Shown here: positions 1 to 10,204 of the stretch, piece after piece | Layout of the letters: each line of letters opens with the position of its first letter | Numbering within the stretch: position 1 is the stretch's first letter | Source: Anderseniella sp963700895 | Lineage (GTDB): Bacteria; Pseudomonadota; Alphaproteobacteria; Rhizobiales; Aestuariivirgaceae | Reading direction: 5' to 3' | Assembly: GCA_963700895.1 (NCBI GenBank) | Contig: CAVOZI010000016.1 | Coordinates: 372,001 to 436,000 of the forward strand | DNA length: 64,000 nt | Position numbers and translations under genes: made by a program | Notes under the pieces: generated by a model | What the model was told of the DNA's origin: nothing | The model's input: only the letters and a program-made list of their open reading frames with translations | Database searches by the model: none

Positions 1-687
1 CCGGTGCATGTCTTCCACGTCAAGGATGGCTGGGCGTTCGTGCAGCTCGTCGTTGACAGCTATGTCGGCTACATGCCGGCCCGTTGCCTCACCGCGCAGG
101 TGCTGGACCCGACACACCGCATCGCCGTGCCGCCGACGTTGCTGTATGCGCCCCGACATGAAGTCGAATCCGGTGCAGCAGGTCTACATGAACTCGCTGG
201 TGTCGGTGGCGTCGGTCGAAGGCGACATTGCCACGCCTCGGGACCATCGCTATGTCTGGGCACGTCACCTAAGAGCCGTCGACAACCACTGGAGCGATCC
301 GGCCACGGTGGCCGAGGCCTTCGTCAACACACCCTATCTGTGGGGCGGCAAGACCTAGGCCGGGCTCGACTGTTCGGGGCTCGTTCAGATTGCCTTGCAG
401 GCCTGCGGCTTCGATTGCCCGCGCGACACCGACATGATGCAGGCAGGTTTCGGTACCGCCTGAAGCAGGACCGCGAGCTGAAACTGTTTCGCAACGATCT
501 GGTGTTCTGGAAAGGTCATGTCGGCTTGATGCTGGACGACACAAACCTGATCCACGCCAACGGTTATCATATGCAGGTTGTGATCGAACCACTTGCCAGC
601 GCAATCAAAAGAATTGCCGAGCTTTATGGTCAGCTCACCGGCGTTTCGCGGGTGCCGGAAATGACAGAGCTTGAGGCTCCCGGTTGA
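1..687 (+). pseudogene. NlpC/P60 family peptidase with SH3 domain, 5' truncated and frame-broken
   Basis: The 5' end lies outside the window. Pieced together from three frames, the product has an SH3-like segment (positions 4-170), then a linker ending NTPYLWGGKT, then the NlpC/P60 catalytic start AGLDCSGLVQ with the nucleophile Cys, and a C-terminal part with GHVGLMLDD and LIHANGYHMQVV containing the expected His residues. The family cleaves D-glutamyl/diaminopimelate bonds in peptidoglycan stem peptides. The coding path has a TAG at 356-358 where the family has a Ser codon (TCG to TAG would be one substitution), a frame change near 170 and another near 462. It is convergent with the next gene. 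Either a true pseudogene or a badly read stretch at a contig edge; the nearby density of indels favours the latter. Confidence 0.75.
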
Positions 688-693
688 AGCGGC

Positions 694-1638
694 TCAGTAG
701 CCCGCCTTGCGGTCTACCACATTGCTGAGTTGCCCCCAAGCGATGGGTGTTGATTTGCTTCAGGATATAGCTGCACAGGGCGTCAGGGTCACTGTCGGCT
801 GCGTTGTGCGGTGTAATCGTAACTCTGGGATGGTTCCACAATGCGCTGTCAGGGGGCAGGGGCTCGGTTTCAAACACATCAAGCGTCACAGCGCCAAGCT
901 CGCCCGCATCAAGGCTTGCCAGAATATCAGCCTCAACCTGTAACTTGCCGCGACCGGCATTGATGATGACAGGCGCACCCAGCGGTCCGTCGTGGCTTAG
1001 TTTTTTGAACAGTGGCCGGTTGAGAATACCTTGGGTGGCTGGTGTGTGCGGCAAAAGACAAACCAGAATGTCGCTGACCTCCAGGAATGCGTCCAGCTCG
1101 CTCTGACCTGTGTAGGCGGTCACACCCTGTATGGATTTGCGCGAATTGCTCCAGCCATTGACCTGAAAACCCAGGTGAAGCAGCTTTTCTGCTGCATCTC
1201 TTCCCAGCTCGCCCAGGCCCATGATCCCGACGCGCATCGAAGATGCGGACCACTGCGGCCTGTCCCCCCATTCTCCCCTGACCTGGTCATCATCCTGCCG
1301 TCTTGCTGGCGATGATGCATCAGTACATGCAGGCAAATGTATTCGCTCATGCGCATGGTGAGGTCGGGATCGACCACCCGCACCAACGGCACGTCAGGCA
1401 ATTTGGGTTCACGCAGGATATGGTCGACCCCGGCACCAAGTGAAAATATCGCTTTCAGGTTTGGAAAGCCTGCAAAAACACCAGCGGGTGGCTGCCAGGC
1501 AAGCGCATAGTCGACGGTCTCTGGCGCATGATCCTTGTTTGGCCAGACAATCACTTCCATCTCCGGTGTCAGCTTGCGGAACCTGTCAACCCAGGGCTGG
1601 GGGTCCCAACTGGATATGATAAGGGCGAGTGTTGTCAT
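694..1638 (-). CDS. ghrA: Glyoxylate/hydroxypyruvate reductase A-like D-2-hydroxyacid dehydrogenase (frameshifted)
   Basis: A D-2-hydroxyacid dehydrogenase that would reduce glyoxylate or hydroxypyruvate with NAD(P)H in the cytoplasm. The N-terminal part (from 1638) reads LGAGVDHIL and VVDPDLTMRMSEYICLHVL. The Rossmann nucleotide site is MRVGIMGLGELGRDAAEKL, followed by INAGRGKLQVEADIL (catalytic Arg region) and HNAADSDPDALC (catalytic His). Two indels break it: one near 1275-1310 between MHHRQQD and the Rossmann part, one near 740, after which the natural tail NVVDRKAGY ends at TGA 694-696. It starts 3 bases after the yejF stop codon, so it is the last gene of the transporter operon. Family identity is firm; GhrA versus a related reductase is inference. 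Confidence 0.8.
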
Positions 1639-1641
1639 GGC

Positions 1642-3278
1642 CTACTGTGCAATCCCTGCGCTTCGTTCAACCTTCAGGTTGAAGGCAGCGGCCAGCAATG
1701 CCTTGGTATAGTCGGTCCGGGGGGCTCAAAAATCTGCCGTGCCGTGCCCTGCTCGACCACCACGCCATTGCGCATGACCACGACGTCATTGGCCAGCGCG
1801 CGCACCACCTTCAGGTCGTGGCTGATGAACAGGTAGGCCAGGTCGTGGTCCTTCTGGAGCTCGCGCAACAGGTCGACGATCTGGGCCTGCACCGACATGT
1901 CCAGCGCGCTGGTCGGTTCGTCCAGCATGACGAACTTCGGTTCCAGCACCATGGCGCGTGCAATCGCGATGCGCTGGCGCTGGCCGCCGGAAAATTCGTG
2001 CGGATAGCGATCCATTGCTTCGGCTGGCACTGCGACCTCTTCCAGCGCCCTTGCCACACGTTGGGTGCGCTGGTCATCGCGTCAGTTCGGGTTGCTGGAT
2101 CAGCAGGCCTTCCTCGACGATTTGGCGGATCGACATGCGCGGCGAGAGCGAGCCGTAGGGGTCCTGGAATACCACCTGCATGTGGCGGCGCAGCGGCCGC
2201 ATGTGCTTCGCGGTTTACCGTCTATCCGGTTGCCCATATAGACGATTTGGCCTTCCGAACTGATCAGCCGCAACAGTGGCCAGACCCAGCGTTGTCTTGC
2301 CGGAGCCGACTTCGCCTACAACACCAAGCGTCTGTCCGGCCCGCACCGTGACGAAACATCGTTGCAGGCTTTGACGTGGCCGACCGTGCTGCGGAAAAAT
2401 CCGCGCTTGATCGGAAACCACACCTTCAGGTTGTCCGTCTGCATCACCACCGGGGCGCGTCGGCACAGGTGGATTGCCCTTGGGTTCGGCCTGCCAGCAG
2501 CATCCTTGGTATAGGTGCTGAGGTTTGGCGAACAGCGGTCTTCGTCGCGCCCTGCTCGACGATTTCGCCCTGCTTCATCACGCAGACACCGGTCGGCCAT
2601 GTTGCGCACAATGCCGAGGTCATGGGTGATCAGCAGGATCGCCATGCCGAATTCTTCCTGCAGAGGCTCGCAGCAGCTCGAGGATTTGCGCCTGCACGGT
2701 CACGTCAAGCGCGGTGGTCGGCTCATCGGCAATCAGCAGCTCCGGATTGTTGGCCAGTGCCATCGCAATCATCACACGCTGGCGCTGCCCGCCGGAAAGC
2801 TGGTGCGGATAAGCTCCGAGCCGGCTTCGCGCATCGCGGATGCCAACCTTATCCAGCAGCTCAAGTGTGCGTTCGCGCGCCCGGGCTCCTCGCCATGCCC
2901 TGATGCACTGCAGGATCTCGCCGATCTGGTGCTCAATCGTGTGCAGCGGGTTGAGCGAGGTCATCGGCTCCTGGAAGATCATGCGTGATGTCATTGCCGC
3001 GCACCCGGCGCAGGTCGCGCTCGTCGCTGTCGCAGCAGTTCCTCGCCCTCGAACATTACGAGCCCGACGGATGGCTGCGCGGCGGGGTAGGGCAGCAATT
3101 TGAGGATGGACAGGGCGGTCACCGACTTGCCCGACCCGGACTCGCCCACCAGCGCCAACGTCTCGCCGCGCTTCGACATCGAATGACACGCCCTTGACAG
3201 CATGGGTGGCGGTGCCACCCTGGCGGAAGTCGACCGCCAGATCCCCGACGCTCAGCAGGTGTCACGCAGCCTGCTCAT
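1642..3278 (-). CDS. yejF: ABC transporter, double ATP-binding protein YejF-like (multiply frameshifted)
   Basis: Energises import of peptides through the YejBE pore. It carries two fused ATPase domains, as in E. coli YejF (about 530 residues; the span here fits 545). Domain 1 shows the Walker A segment LVGESGSGKSVTALS, the signature YPHQLSGGQRQRV and Walker B LLIADEPTTALD. Domain 2 shows GVVGEVGSGKTTLG, YPHEFSGGQRQRI and FVMLDEPTSALD. The parts lie in all three minus frames, so at least five indels are needed to restore one chain. The natural C-terminus DYTKALLAAAFNLKVE...GIAQ ends with TAG at 1642-1644, just before ghrA. The start ATG at 3276-3278 is inferred, with a missing C near 3263. 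Confidence 0.78.
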
Positions 3279-4426
3279 GCAGAACGTCTTTCGCGGGTCG
3301 AAGGCATCGCGCACCGCCTCGCCGATGAACATCAGCAGCGACAGCATGATGGCGACCACGACGAAACCCGTACAGTCCCAGCCACGGCGCCTGCAGGTTG
3401 GCCTTGCCCTGCGCCAGCAGCTCGCCCAGCGAGGGCGAGCCGGGCGGCAGGCCGAAGCCGAGGAAGTCGAGCGCGGTCAGCGTGGTGATCGGAGCCTGAC
3501 AGGATGAACGGCATGAAGGTCAGCGGTTGCCACCATGGCGTTGGGCAGCAGGTGCTTGAACATGATCTTGCTGTCGCCAGCCCGAGCGCCCGGGCCGCGC
3601 GGACATACTCGAAGTTGCGCCCGCGCAGGAATTCCGCCCGCACCACGCCCGACCAGCGCCGTCCAGGAGAACAGCAGCATGATGCCGAGCAGCAGCCAGA
3701 AGCTCGGCGTCAGGAAGGCGGCGAGGATGATCAGCAGGTAGAGCGTCGGGATCGACGTCCAGATCTCGATGAAGCGCTGGAACAGCAGGTCGGTCCAGCC
3801 GCCGAAGTAGCCCTGCACCGCGCCGGCCGCGACGCCGACGATGGAGGAGAGCATGGTCAGGATGAGGCCGAACAGCACCGAGATGCGGAAGCCGTAGATC
3901 AGCCGGGCGATCACGTCGCGGCCCTGGTCGTCGGTGCCCAGCCAGTTCATGTTGCCGCCATGCAGTTCATGTCATCGACGCCGTTCTGGTAGCGTGCGCA
4001 GGCCTCTGCGTGCACAGCGGGAAGGCCGGCGGCGACGGCGCCGGCTGCGGCAGCTCGTTGTTGACGGTCTGGTAGTGAATAGCGGATCGGCGGCCAGACC
4101 ATCCAGCCATTGGCGTCGATCTCTTCCTGGATGAACGGATCGCGAAAGTCGGTCTCGGCAAGGAAGCCGCCGAACTTCGATTCCGGGTAGTCGTTGAAGA
4201 CCGGAAACAGGATCTCGCCCTTGTAGGAGGCGATGATCGGCCGGTCGTTGGCGATGAATTCGGCAAACAGCGAGGCAACGAACAGGAACGAGGAAGATCC
4301 AGAGCGACCAGAAGCCGCGCCGGTTGGCCTTGAACAGCGCAAGGCGGCGCTGGTTGATGCCGCGACAGCCGCGACGGCCTGCGCGCTTCGCAGCTCGACC
4401 TGATCGACGGCTGCGCTGGCGTCCAT
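3252..4426 (-). CDS. yejE: ABC transporter permease YejE-like (frameshifted)
   Basis: Inner-membrane permease of the oligopeptide (BPD/Dpp-Opp) type, partner of YejB. Recognised pieces: an N-terminal membrane segment before LFAEFIANDRPI, a periplasmic loop with YPESKFGGFLAETDF, then NWLGTDDQGRDVIARLIYGFRIS, which is highly typical of YejE/DppC proteins, followed by several hydrophobic helices, the coupling-helix region EFLRGRNFEYVRAARALGL and the tail FIGEAVRDAFDPRKTF. Three frames are used, so it is broken at least three times (near 4300, 4050 and 3640-3500). The start at 4426 sits 3 bases after the yejB stop, and the end overlaps the yejF start by about 27 bases, the usual compact Yej arrangement. 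Confidence 0.8.
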
Positions 4427-4429
4427 GCC

Positions 4430-5551
4430 TCACACCTTCCGCGCTTCGAAAGTCGATGCGCGGATCGATCCAGGTATAGATGAGGTCGGTGACCAGGTTC
4501 ATCACCAGCCCCAGCAGCGAGAAGATGTAGAGCGTGGCGAACACCACCGGATAGTCGCGGTTGACCGCCGCTTCAAAGCCCAGCAGGCCGAGCCCGTCGA
4601 GCGAGAAGATCGTGCTCGATCAGCAGCGAGCCGGCAAAGAACGCGCCGATGAAGGCGCCGGGAAATCCGGCAATGACGATCAGCATGGCGTTGCGGAAGA
4701 CGTGACCGTAGAGCACCCGGTTTTCGGTCAGGCCCTTGGCGCGCGCCGTCATCACGTACTGCTTCTTGATTTCGTCGAGGAACGAGTTCTTGGTCAGCAG
4801 CGTCATGGTGGCGAACGACGACGACCGCCAGCGCGGTCAGCGGCAGCACCAGGTGCCAGGCGTAGTCGAGGATCTTCTCCCACCAGCTGCAGGTCGGCGA
4901 AGTTGTCCGACACGAGCCCGCGCAGCGGGAAGATGTTCCAGAACGAGCCGCCGGCGAACAGCACGACAAGCAGGATCGCGAACAGGAATGACGGGATCGC
5001 ATAGCCGACGATGATCACGGCCGATGTCCATACGTCGAACCTCGAGCCGTCGCGCACCGCCTTGGCGACGCCCAGCGGAATCGAAATGGCATAGGACACG
5101 AACGTCAGCCACAGCCCCAGCGAGATCGACACCGGCAGCTTCTCCTTGATCAGTTGCAGTACCGGAACGTCGCGGAAATAGCTCTGCCCGAAATCGAACA
5201 TGGCGTAGTTCTTCAGCATCATGAAGAAGCGCTCATGGGCCGGCTTGTCGAAGCCGAACTGCTTTTCCAGCTTCTTGATGAATTCTGGATCGAGCCCCTG
5301 CGCGCCGCGATACTTGAAGCTGCCCTCGGCGCCGCCTCCACCTCCCGGCGCCTGGCAGCCGCCTGCCGACCTCACCGCCGCGCGCCGCCGCCGATGCGGG
5401 CTGTGGCGCCCACGTCGGTGCCCTGCAACTGCGCGAGCACCCGTTCGACCGGCCCGCCGGGGGCAAACTGGATGATGGCAAACGAGATCAGCATGATGCC
5501 GAACAGGGTCGGGATCATCAGCAGCAGTCGTTTGAGGATATAGGCACCCAT
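4430..5551 (-). CDS. yejB: ABC transporter permease YejB-like (frameshifted)
   Basis: First inner-membrane permease of the peptide importer. From ATG 5549-5551 it reads MGAYILKRLLLMIPTLFGIM, a typical YejB/DppB first helix, then FAPGGPVERVLAQLQG. Later pieces are FGFDKPAHERFFMMLKNYAMFDFG, FLFAILLVVLFAGG, the coupling region QYVMTARAKGLTENRVLYG and the tail DLIYTWIDPRID. The C-terminus is diagnostic of an error: removing one T from the TTT at the end of IDF gives IDFEARKV followed by TGA (4430-4432), exactly the expected end. Other frame changes lie near 5380, 4880, 4800 and 4620. It lies 62 bases downstream of the binding-protein genes. Confidence 0.82.
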
Positions 5552-5613
5552 GATCGCGTCCGGTCAGCTTTCGTTGCGGGTTGCTGTTAACGGCGTCAAC
5601 ACTGATTCGGCGC

Positions 5614-7441
5614 CTACGGACCCCGCTTGACACTAGCTGCCTTGGCCGCATCAATCCACCACGTGTCCAGCACGCCGCGGTCGAACTTCGGCTTGGTCGC
5701 CGGCTTGCCGAAAATGTCCCAATAGGCCAGCGTATGCGCGCCCTTGTACCACTGCGGCACCCAGAACTGCTCGGCCCGCAGCGCCCGGTCCAGCGCGCGC
5801 GCCGCTACGGTCAGGCTGTCGCGGTCCTTCGCCTGCATGATCGTGTCGATCAGCGCGTCGACTCCCGCGCTCTTGAGGCCCGACAGGTTGAAGCTGCCCG
5901 GCAATCGGCGGTGGCTGATCCGAAGAACGCCTTCAATTCCACCCCGGGCGTTTCGGCCATGGAAAATCGCTGCACGACAATGTCGAAGTCGAAGTTCTTC
6001 AGCCGCTCCTGATATTGCGCCGCCTCCACCTGGCGGATCGAGGCGTCGATGCCGAGCAGTTTCAGATTGCGCACATAAGGCGCGATGACCCGCTCGAAGG
6101 TCGGCGCAAAGATCAGGAATTCGATGGCCAGCGGCTCGCCCGCTGCATTGACCCGGTTCTGCCGGAGACGTCCAGCCGGCCTCGTCCAGCAGTTGCGCCG
6201 CCCGGCGCAGCATGGCGCGGTCCTGTCCCGACCCGTTCGACACCGGCGGCTCGTAGGCCTCGCCGAACACGTCTGCCGGCAGCTTGTCCTTCAGCGGTTC
6301 CAGCAGCGCCAGTTCATCCGGTCCCGGCTTGCCCGTCGCCCGCATCACCGAGTTCTCGAAGAACGAGCCGGTGCGCTGGTAGGCATCGAAGAACAGGTTC
6401 TTGTTGGTCCACTCGAAGTCGAAGGCAAGATCCAGCGCCTGACGCACCCGCTTGTCGGCAAACTTGTCGCGCCGCATGTTGAGGAAGAAGCCTTGCGCGC
6501 CCGATGCCCGCTCATCCGGCAGCGTTTCCTTGATCAGCCGGCCTTCCTTCACCGCCGGCAGGTCGTACTCGGTCGCCCAGCTTTTCGAGGTGAACTCCTC
6601 GCGCAGGTCCAGCTTGCCTGCCTTCAGCGCCTCAAGTTCGGTGGTCCGGTCGCGGAAATACAGAAGCTTGATTTCGCCGAAATTGTAGCGCCCGCGATTG
6701 ACCGGCAGGTCCTTCGCCCACCAGTCGTCGCGCAGCTCATAGGTGATGAAGCTGCCCTGGTTGAGATCCTTCACCTTGTAGGGGCCGGAGCCCAGTGGCG
6801 GCTCCAGCGTGGTCTTGTTGAACTCGTTGGCGGTGTAATAGGCCTTCGAGAACACCGGCAGCTGCGCCACCGTCAGCGGCAGGTCGCGCACGTTCGAGCC
6901 CTTGAAGGCGTAGGTGAGCTTCAGCGGTTCTTCAACCGTGCACGCCTCGACGTCCTGCAGCGCAACCGCATATTGCGGCAGACCGTCCTTCTTCAGCAGG
7001 TCGAAGGTGAAACACACGTCTTCCGCCGTCACCGCCGTCCCGTCGGAAAACGCTGCCCGCTCATCCAGCCAGAAGGTCACGCCCATGCCGTCGGCCGCCA
7101 CCTCCGCCTGTTTCGCCAGGTTGGCGTAGACCGCGTCCGGCTCGTTCGGCATTGCGCACCATCAGGCTGTCGAACAGCAGGTCGATGTGCTGCGCCGGTT
7201 CGCCTTTCAGGATGTAGCCGTTGAGGCTGTCGAAGGTGATCCGCCCGGCCGTGCCCAGCGTGGTGATGCGCCCGCCCTTGGGTGCGTCAGGGTCCACATA
7301 GGGCAGGTGGGAAAAGTCTGCCGGCAACGCCAGTTCGCCGAAGGCGGACAGGCCATGCCGCGGTTCGGCTGCCGCAGTGCCCCCAGTTGGCGCAGGCCAG
7401 AGCGAACAGGCGGCCAGCGCCGCAACGGCAAGCCGCCGCAT
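5614..7441 (-). CDS. Second extracellular solute-binding protein, YejA/SBP family 5 (frameshifted)
   Basis: Periplasmic peptide-binding protein (COG4166, YejA-like), about 600 residues. The signal peptide MRRLAVAALAACSLWP is followed by RHGLSAFGELALP and DAPKGGRITTLG. Family hallmarks include NFGEIKLLYFRDRTTELEALKAG and LNMRRDKFADKRVRQALDLA. The start ATG (7439-7441) overlaps the stop of the first binding protein as TGATG, which indicates translational coupling. Frame changes occur near 7150, 6170 and 5900; the piece RNLKLLGIDASIRQVEAAQYQ lies in a different frame from both flanks. About 40 percent of positions look shared with its neighbour by eye, so the two are old paralogues, not a recent copy. 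Confidence 0.83.
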
Positions 7442-9291
7442 CAGGCTTTCACCTTCGCGGCCTTGGCCTCGTCCCACCACCAGATGGCAGGAAAGCCGAG
7501 CGAATGGTCCGGCAGCTTTTCCGGCCGCCCGAACCGGTTCCAGTAGGCCACCCGCTCATAGGGGATGTTCCACATCGGCACCACGTAATGGTTCCACAGC
7601 AACACCCTGTCGAGCGCCCGGCAGGCGGCGACCAGTTCCTCGCGGTCCTTGGCGAAGATGATCCGGTCGATCAGCTTGTCGACGGCCGGGTTCTTGATGC
7701 CCACGAAATTGCGGCTGCCTTCACGGTCTGCTGCCTCCGAGCCCCAGAAATTGCGCTGCTCGTTGCCCGGCGACAGCGACTGCCCCCAGCTGCCGACGAT
7801 GCAGTCATAGTCGAACGCCTGCACGCGGCGCTCGTACTGGGCCGAGTCGATGGTGCGCACCGTGCTCTTGATGCCGAGCAACTCAAGCTGGCTGACATAG
7901 GGCAGCACCACCCGTTCGAACAGCGGCGACACCAGCAGGAACTCGATCTCGAAGGCCTGGCCGGCTCCATTGCGCAGTATACGGTCATTGCCGACCGTCC
8001 AGCCGGCTTCCGACAAGAGTTTGGCGGCGGTACGCAGGTTGTTCCGCTTGTCCTGCGGCGTGGCATAGGAGGGGTTGGTATACTGTGCGGTGAACACTTC
8101 CGCCGGCACCTGGTCCTTCACCTCGTTGAGGATTTCAAGCTCCTTGCCCTCCGGCAGGCCGGACCAGGCGAGCTCCGAGTTGGCGAAATAGCTGGCAGTG
8201 CGAACGTACTGGCCGAAGAACAGGTTCTGGTTGGCCCACTCGAAATCGAAGGCGAAGTTGAGCGCCTGCCGCACCTTCGCATCGGCAAACCGCTCGCGGC
8301 GGGTGTTGAACACGTAGGCCTGCATGCCGTCCGGGTTCTTCAGGTAGATTTCTTCCTTGATGACATCTCCGCGCGTGGCTGCCGGGAAGTCGTAGGACGT
8401 CGCCCAGTCCTTGGACGAACTCTCGGCGCGGAAGTCGTACTCGTCGCCCTTGAAGCCTTCCATGGCGATGGTGTTGTCGCGGTAGTAGATGACGAATATC
8501 TCGTCGAAATTGTTCTTGCCGCGGTTCACCGGCAGGTCGGCTGCCCAGTAGTCCTTGACCCGCTCGATGGTGATCGAGGTGCCCGGCTTCACTTCGGCGA
8601 TCCTGTAGGCGCCGTTGCCCAGCGGCACTTCGAGCGTGGTGTTGTTGATGTCGCGGGTCTCGCCCTTGTCGTTCTTGCCTGTCCACCATGCCTTCGACAG
8701 CACCGGGATCTGGCCGACGATCTGCGGCAGTTCGCGGTTGCCCGCCTGGTTGAAGCGGAACGTCACTTCATTGTCTGCGGTCTGCTCCGCTGCGGTCACG
8801 TTGGCATAGTAGGAATTGTAGAACGGATGCGCGCCCTTCAGCGCCTCGAGCGACCAGATCACGTCTTCCGGGGTGATCGGCGTACCATCATGAAAGCGGG
8901 CCTGGCTGTTGAGCCGGTAGGTGACCCATGAAAAATCATCAGGCTTCTTCACTGTCTCGGCAATCAGCGCGTATTCCGAACCGGCCTCGTCGAGGGCGGC
9001 GTCCATCAGCGTGTCGAAGGTCTGCCCGACGATGCCGGCGGAACTGCCCTTGAAGGTGAACGGGTTGAGGCTGTCGAACGATCCGAGCGAGAAGACCCGT
9101 GCCCGCCCGCCCTTGGGTGCATCGGTGTTGACATAGTCGAAGTGCTCGAACCCTTCGGGGTACTTCAGGTTGCCGAACAGCGACAGGCCGTGGCGCCACT
9201 GCGGCTCTGCGGCCCGTGCGGCGCCGGGCGGCAGCACGTGGAGGACGCCGGTTGCGGCGGTAAGCTGAAGCAGCGTTCTGCGGTCGATCAC
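7441..9291 (-). CDS. yejA: Extracellular solute-binding protein, YejA/SBP family 5
   Basis: Intact 616-residue periplasmic binding protein delivering peptides to YejBEF. The N-terminus MIDRRTLLQLTAATGVLHV has an RR pair and a hydrophobic stretch, so it could be exported by Tat or Sec; the mature protein begins near AEPQWRHGLSLFG. The SBP_bac_5 core includes YVNTDAPKGGRARVFSLGSF, PITPEDVIWSLEALK, the conserved NFDEIFVIYYRDNTIAMEGF and FNTRRERFADAKVRQALNFA. It is the first gene of the minus-strand operon binding protein 1, binding protein 2, yejB, yejE, yejF, ghrA. Only the general peptide/oligopeptide role follows from the family; the actual ligand is unknown. Confidence 0.92.
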   Translation of the reverse strand: MIDRRTLLQLTAATGVLHVLPPGAARAAEPQWRHGLSLFGNLKYPEGFEHFDYVNTDAPKGGRARVFSLGSFDSLNPFTFKGSSAGIVGQTFDTLMDAALDEAGSEYALIAETVKKPDDFSWVTYRLNSQARFHDGTPITPEDVIWSLEALKGAHPFYNSYYANVTAAEQTADNEVTFRFNQAGNRELPQIVGQIPVLSKAWWTGKNDKGETRDINNTTLEVPLGNGAYRIAEVKPGTSITIERVKDYWAADLPVNRGKNNFDEIFVIYYRDNTIAMEGFKGDEYDFRAESSSKDWATSYDFPAATRGDVIKEEIYLKNPDGMQAYVFNTRRERFADAKVRQALNFAFDFEWANQNLFFGQYVRTASYFANSELAWSGLPEGKELEILNEVKDQVPAEVFTAQYTNPSYATPQDKRNNLRTAAKLLSEAGWTVGNDRILRNGAGQAFEIEFLLVSPLFERVVLPYVSQLELLGIKSTVRTIDSAQYERRVQAFDYDCIVGSWGQSLSPGNEQRNFWGSEAADREGSRNFVGIKNPAVDKLIDRIIFAKDREELVAACRALDRVLLWNHYVVPMWNIPYERVAYWNRFGRPEKLPDHSLGFPAIWWWDEAKAAKVKA

Positions 9292-9375
9292 GGGTCAGGC
9301 TCCCTGAATTGGGACGGCATCGTGCGACGGCCGTCCTCGTCAATGAAGAGTCTAGGAACTTCACGGCCAAAATAA

Positions 9376-9400
9376 AACACCGGCAGGGGCTGCCGGTGTT
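9376..9400 (-). terminator. Rho-independent terminator of the cytochrome c gene
   Basis: Perfect 11-base-pair inverted repeat AACACCGGCAG / CTGCCGGTGTT with a GGG loop. On the minus strand it is followed by TTTTATTTTGG, as expected for transcripts coming from the cytochrome c gene whose stop lies at 9454. Confidence 0.8.
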
Positions 9401-9453
9401 AAAAGACGGTAATTGTTTCGTGAGCGGCAAGCCCGCATCACCACGTGCCAGGC

Positions 9454-10004
9454 TTACTCGGTGGGCAGCGGTGCGGGATTGGCCGACAGCGTGCGCAGGT
9501 AGGCCAGCAGGTCGGCGCGCTTTCGTCGTCCTTGAGCCCGCCATAGGCCATCTTGGTGCCCTTCAGGTAGCCCTTGGGGTTCTTGATGAACGCATCGAGG
9601 TTTTCGAAGGTCCACTGTTCGCTGTGAAGCGCCTTCAACGCATCCGAGTAGGCGAAACCGTCGATATGTGCCTTCTGGGCGCCGACGATGCCATAGAGAT
9701 TGGGGCCAACCTTGTTGGCGCCGCCTTCTTCCGGCGTGTGACAGGCTTGGCAGGCCTTGAACACGGCCTGACCCTTGGTGGCGTCGGCCGAAGCCATCAG
9801 CGTGGCCAGCGAAACGGCGGGCGCTTCCTCGGTGGGAGCTGCGGCGGTGTCACTTTCCGGAACGTTGATGGCGATCGCGGCTTCTTCCGGCTTTTCGGCG
9901 TGGTAGACGGCGTCCGACAGGATGTTGAGCCCCATCACCAGCAGACCGGTGCCAAGCACCGCGCCGGCGATCTTGTTTAAAGTCATCGTGTCCATTCCGA
10001 ACAT
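9454..10004 (-). CDS. cycM: Membrane-anchored class I cytochrome c (CycM type, frameshifted near the end)
   Basis: A cytochrome c with an N-terminal uncleaved anchor (NKIAGAVLGTGLLVMGLNIL), an acidic/Ala-Pro linker and a single haem domain. It has the haem-binding CQACH in FKACQACHTPEEGGANKVGPNLYG and the axial Met in KGTKMAYGGL. Such CycM/c552-like proteins carry electrons from the bc1 complex to aa3 oxidase in the membrane. The start at 10004 (MFGMDT) has a GAGGG ribosome site 5 bases upstream. The open frame ends in nonsense after GLKDDE; restoring one base to the AAA run at about 9521-9523 gives KRADLLAYLRTLSANPAPLP and a TAA at 9454-9456, the normal family end. So a one-base deletion error is likely. 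Confidence 0.88.
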
Positions 10005-10204
10005 GCTCGCCCTCAAACCCTTTGATGTGATAGCGGTTCTGGCTCTTGGTAGCCATTTCCCGTGATTGCGGCGCGGAAACTAGTTGTTTCTATGAGGCCG
10101 CGCAACACCTATAAGGCGGCGAGTGTCCATATGCCGCGCCAGCGTTGCCAGCCCCGTCCGGGGTGGTCCTGCCGGCCCCGGAATGAAGGTTTTTCTGAAG
10201 CGCG

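Noticed and set aside
694..1638. Calling the GhrA-like gene and transporter genes true pseudogenes
   Set aside because: The breaks are one-base changes, several in homopolymers, with full-length conserved motifs kept; errors are more likely.
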